7,150 nucleotides of DNA from CAZTDU01 sp964617355. Its GTDB lineage: Bacteria > Pseudomonadota > Gammaproteobacteria > Burkholderiales > SG8-39. Below the pieces are notes generated by a model. The model searched no databases. It was not told where the DNA came from and saw nothing but the letters and a program-made list of their open reading frames with translations. The stretch lies in assembly GCA_964617355.1 (NCBI GenBank), contig CAZTXP010000097.1, forward strand, positions 1 to 7,150. The letters run 5' to 3'. Of the stretch, positions 6,365 to 7,150 are shown in pieces (positions within the stretch are counted from its first letter, which is position 1; each line of letters starts with the position of its first letter). A program made the translations under genes and the position numbers.

Positions 6365-7150
<786 letters not shown>

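Overview
The window is GC-rich DNA (roughly two thirds G+C by eye), almost entirely coding, with no mobile element, RNA gene or CRISPR array. Its protein sequences look betaproteobacterial. The succinyl-CoA synthetase alpha chain carries the GVNPKKAG...FEGIPIYG and AAIWEAVEADLDLAICITEGIPVRDM signatures that I associate with that class. The nitrate reductase proteins are close to the Escherichia coli/betaproteobacterial Nap type. A denitrifying or nitrate-respiring relative of the Rhodocyclales/Burkholderiales is my best guess; the genus cannot be told from this.

Left part, + strand (1-4799): a periplasmic nitrate reductase operon in the order napA (5' end outside the window), napG, napH, napB, napC. 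The genes are tightly packed: 10-nt gap, 4-nt overlap, 1-nt gap, 14-nt gap. NapA is the Mo-bis-MGD catalytic subunit and NapB its diheme electron donor. NapC is the membrane-anchored tetraheme quinol dehydrogenase. NapG and NapH form the second, Fe-S based quinol-oxidising branch. The set therefore encodes two routes from the quinone pool to NapB/NapA.

Right part, - strand (7150 down to 4796): sucD (5' end outside the window), then a 348-residue protein with two cyclic-nucleotide-binding-like (CNB) domains and no DNA-binding domain, then napF, the cytoplasmic ferredoxin-like accessory protein of NapA. sucD and the CNB gene are 16 nt apart. The CNB gene and napF overlap by GTGA, so translational coupling is likely. 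napF and napC converge and share a 4-bp CTAG in which each strand reads its own TAG stop.

The most noteworthy point is the arrangement. napF is normally part of the nap operon. Here it lies outside it, inverted, behind a TCA-cycle gene and coupled to a CNB protein whose two phosphate-binding cassettes both look degenerate. This makes the CNB protein a candidate undescribed partner of NapF or Nap maturation, but that is inference from gene order only.
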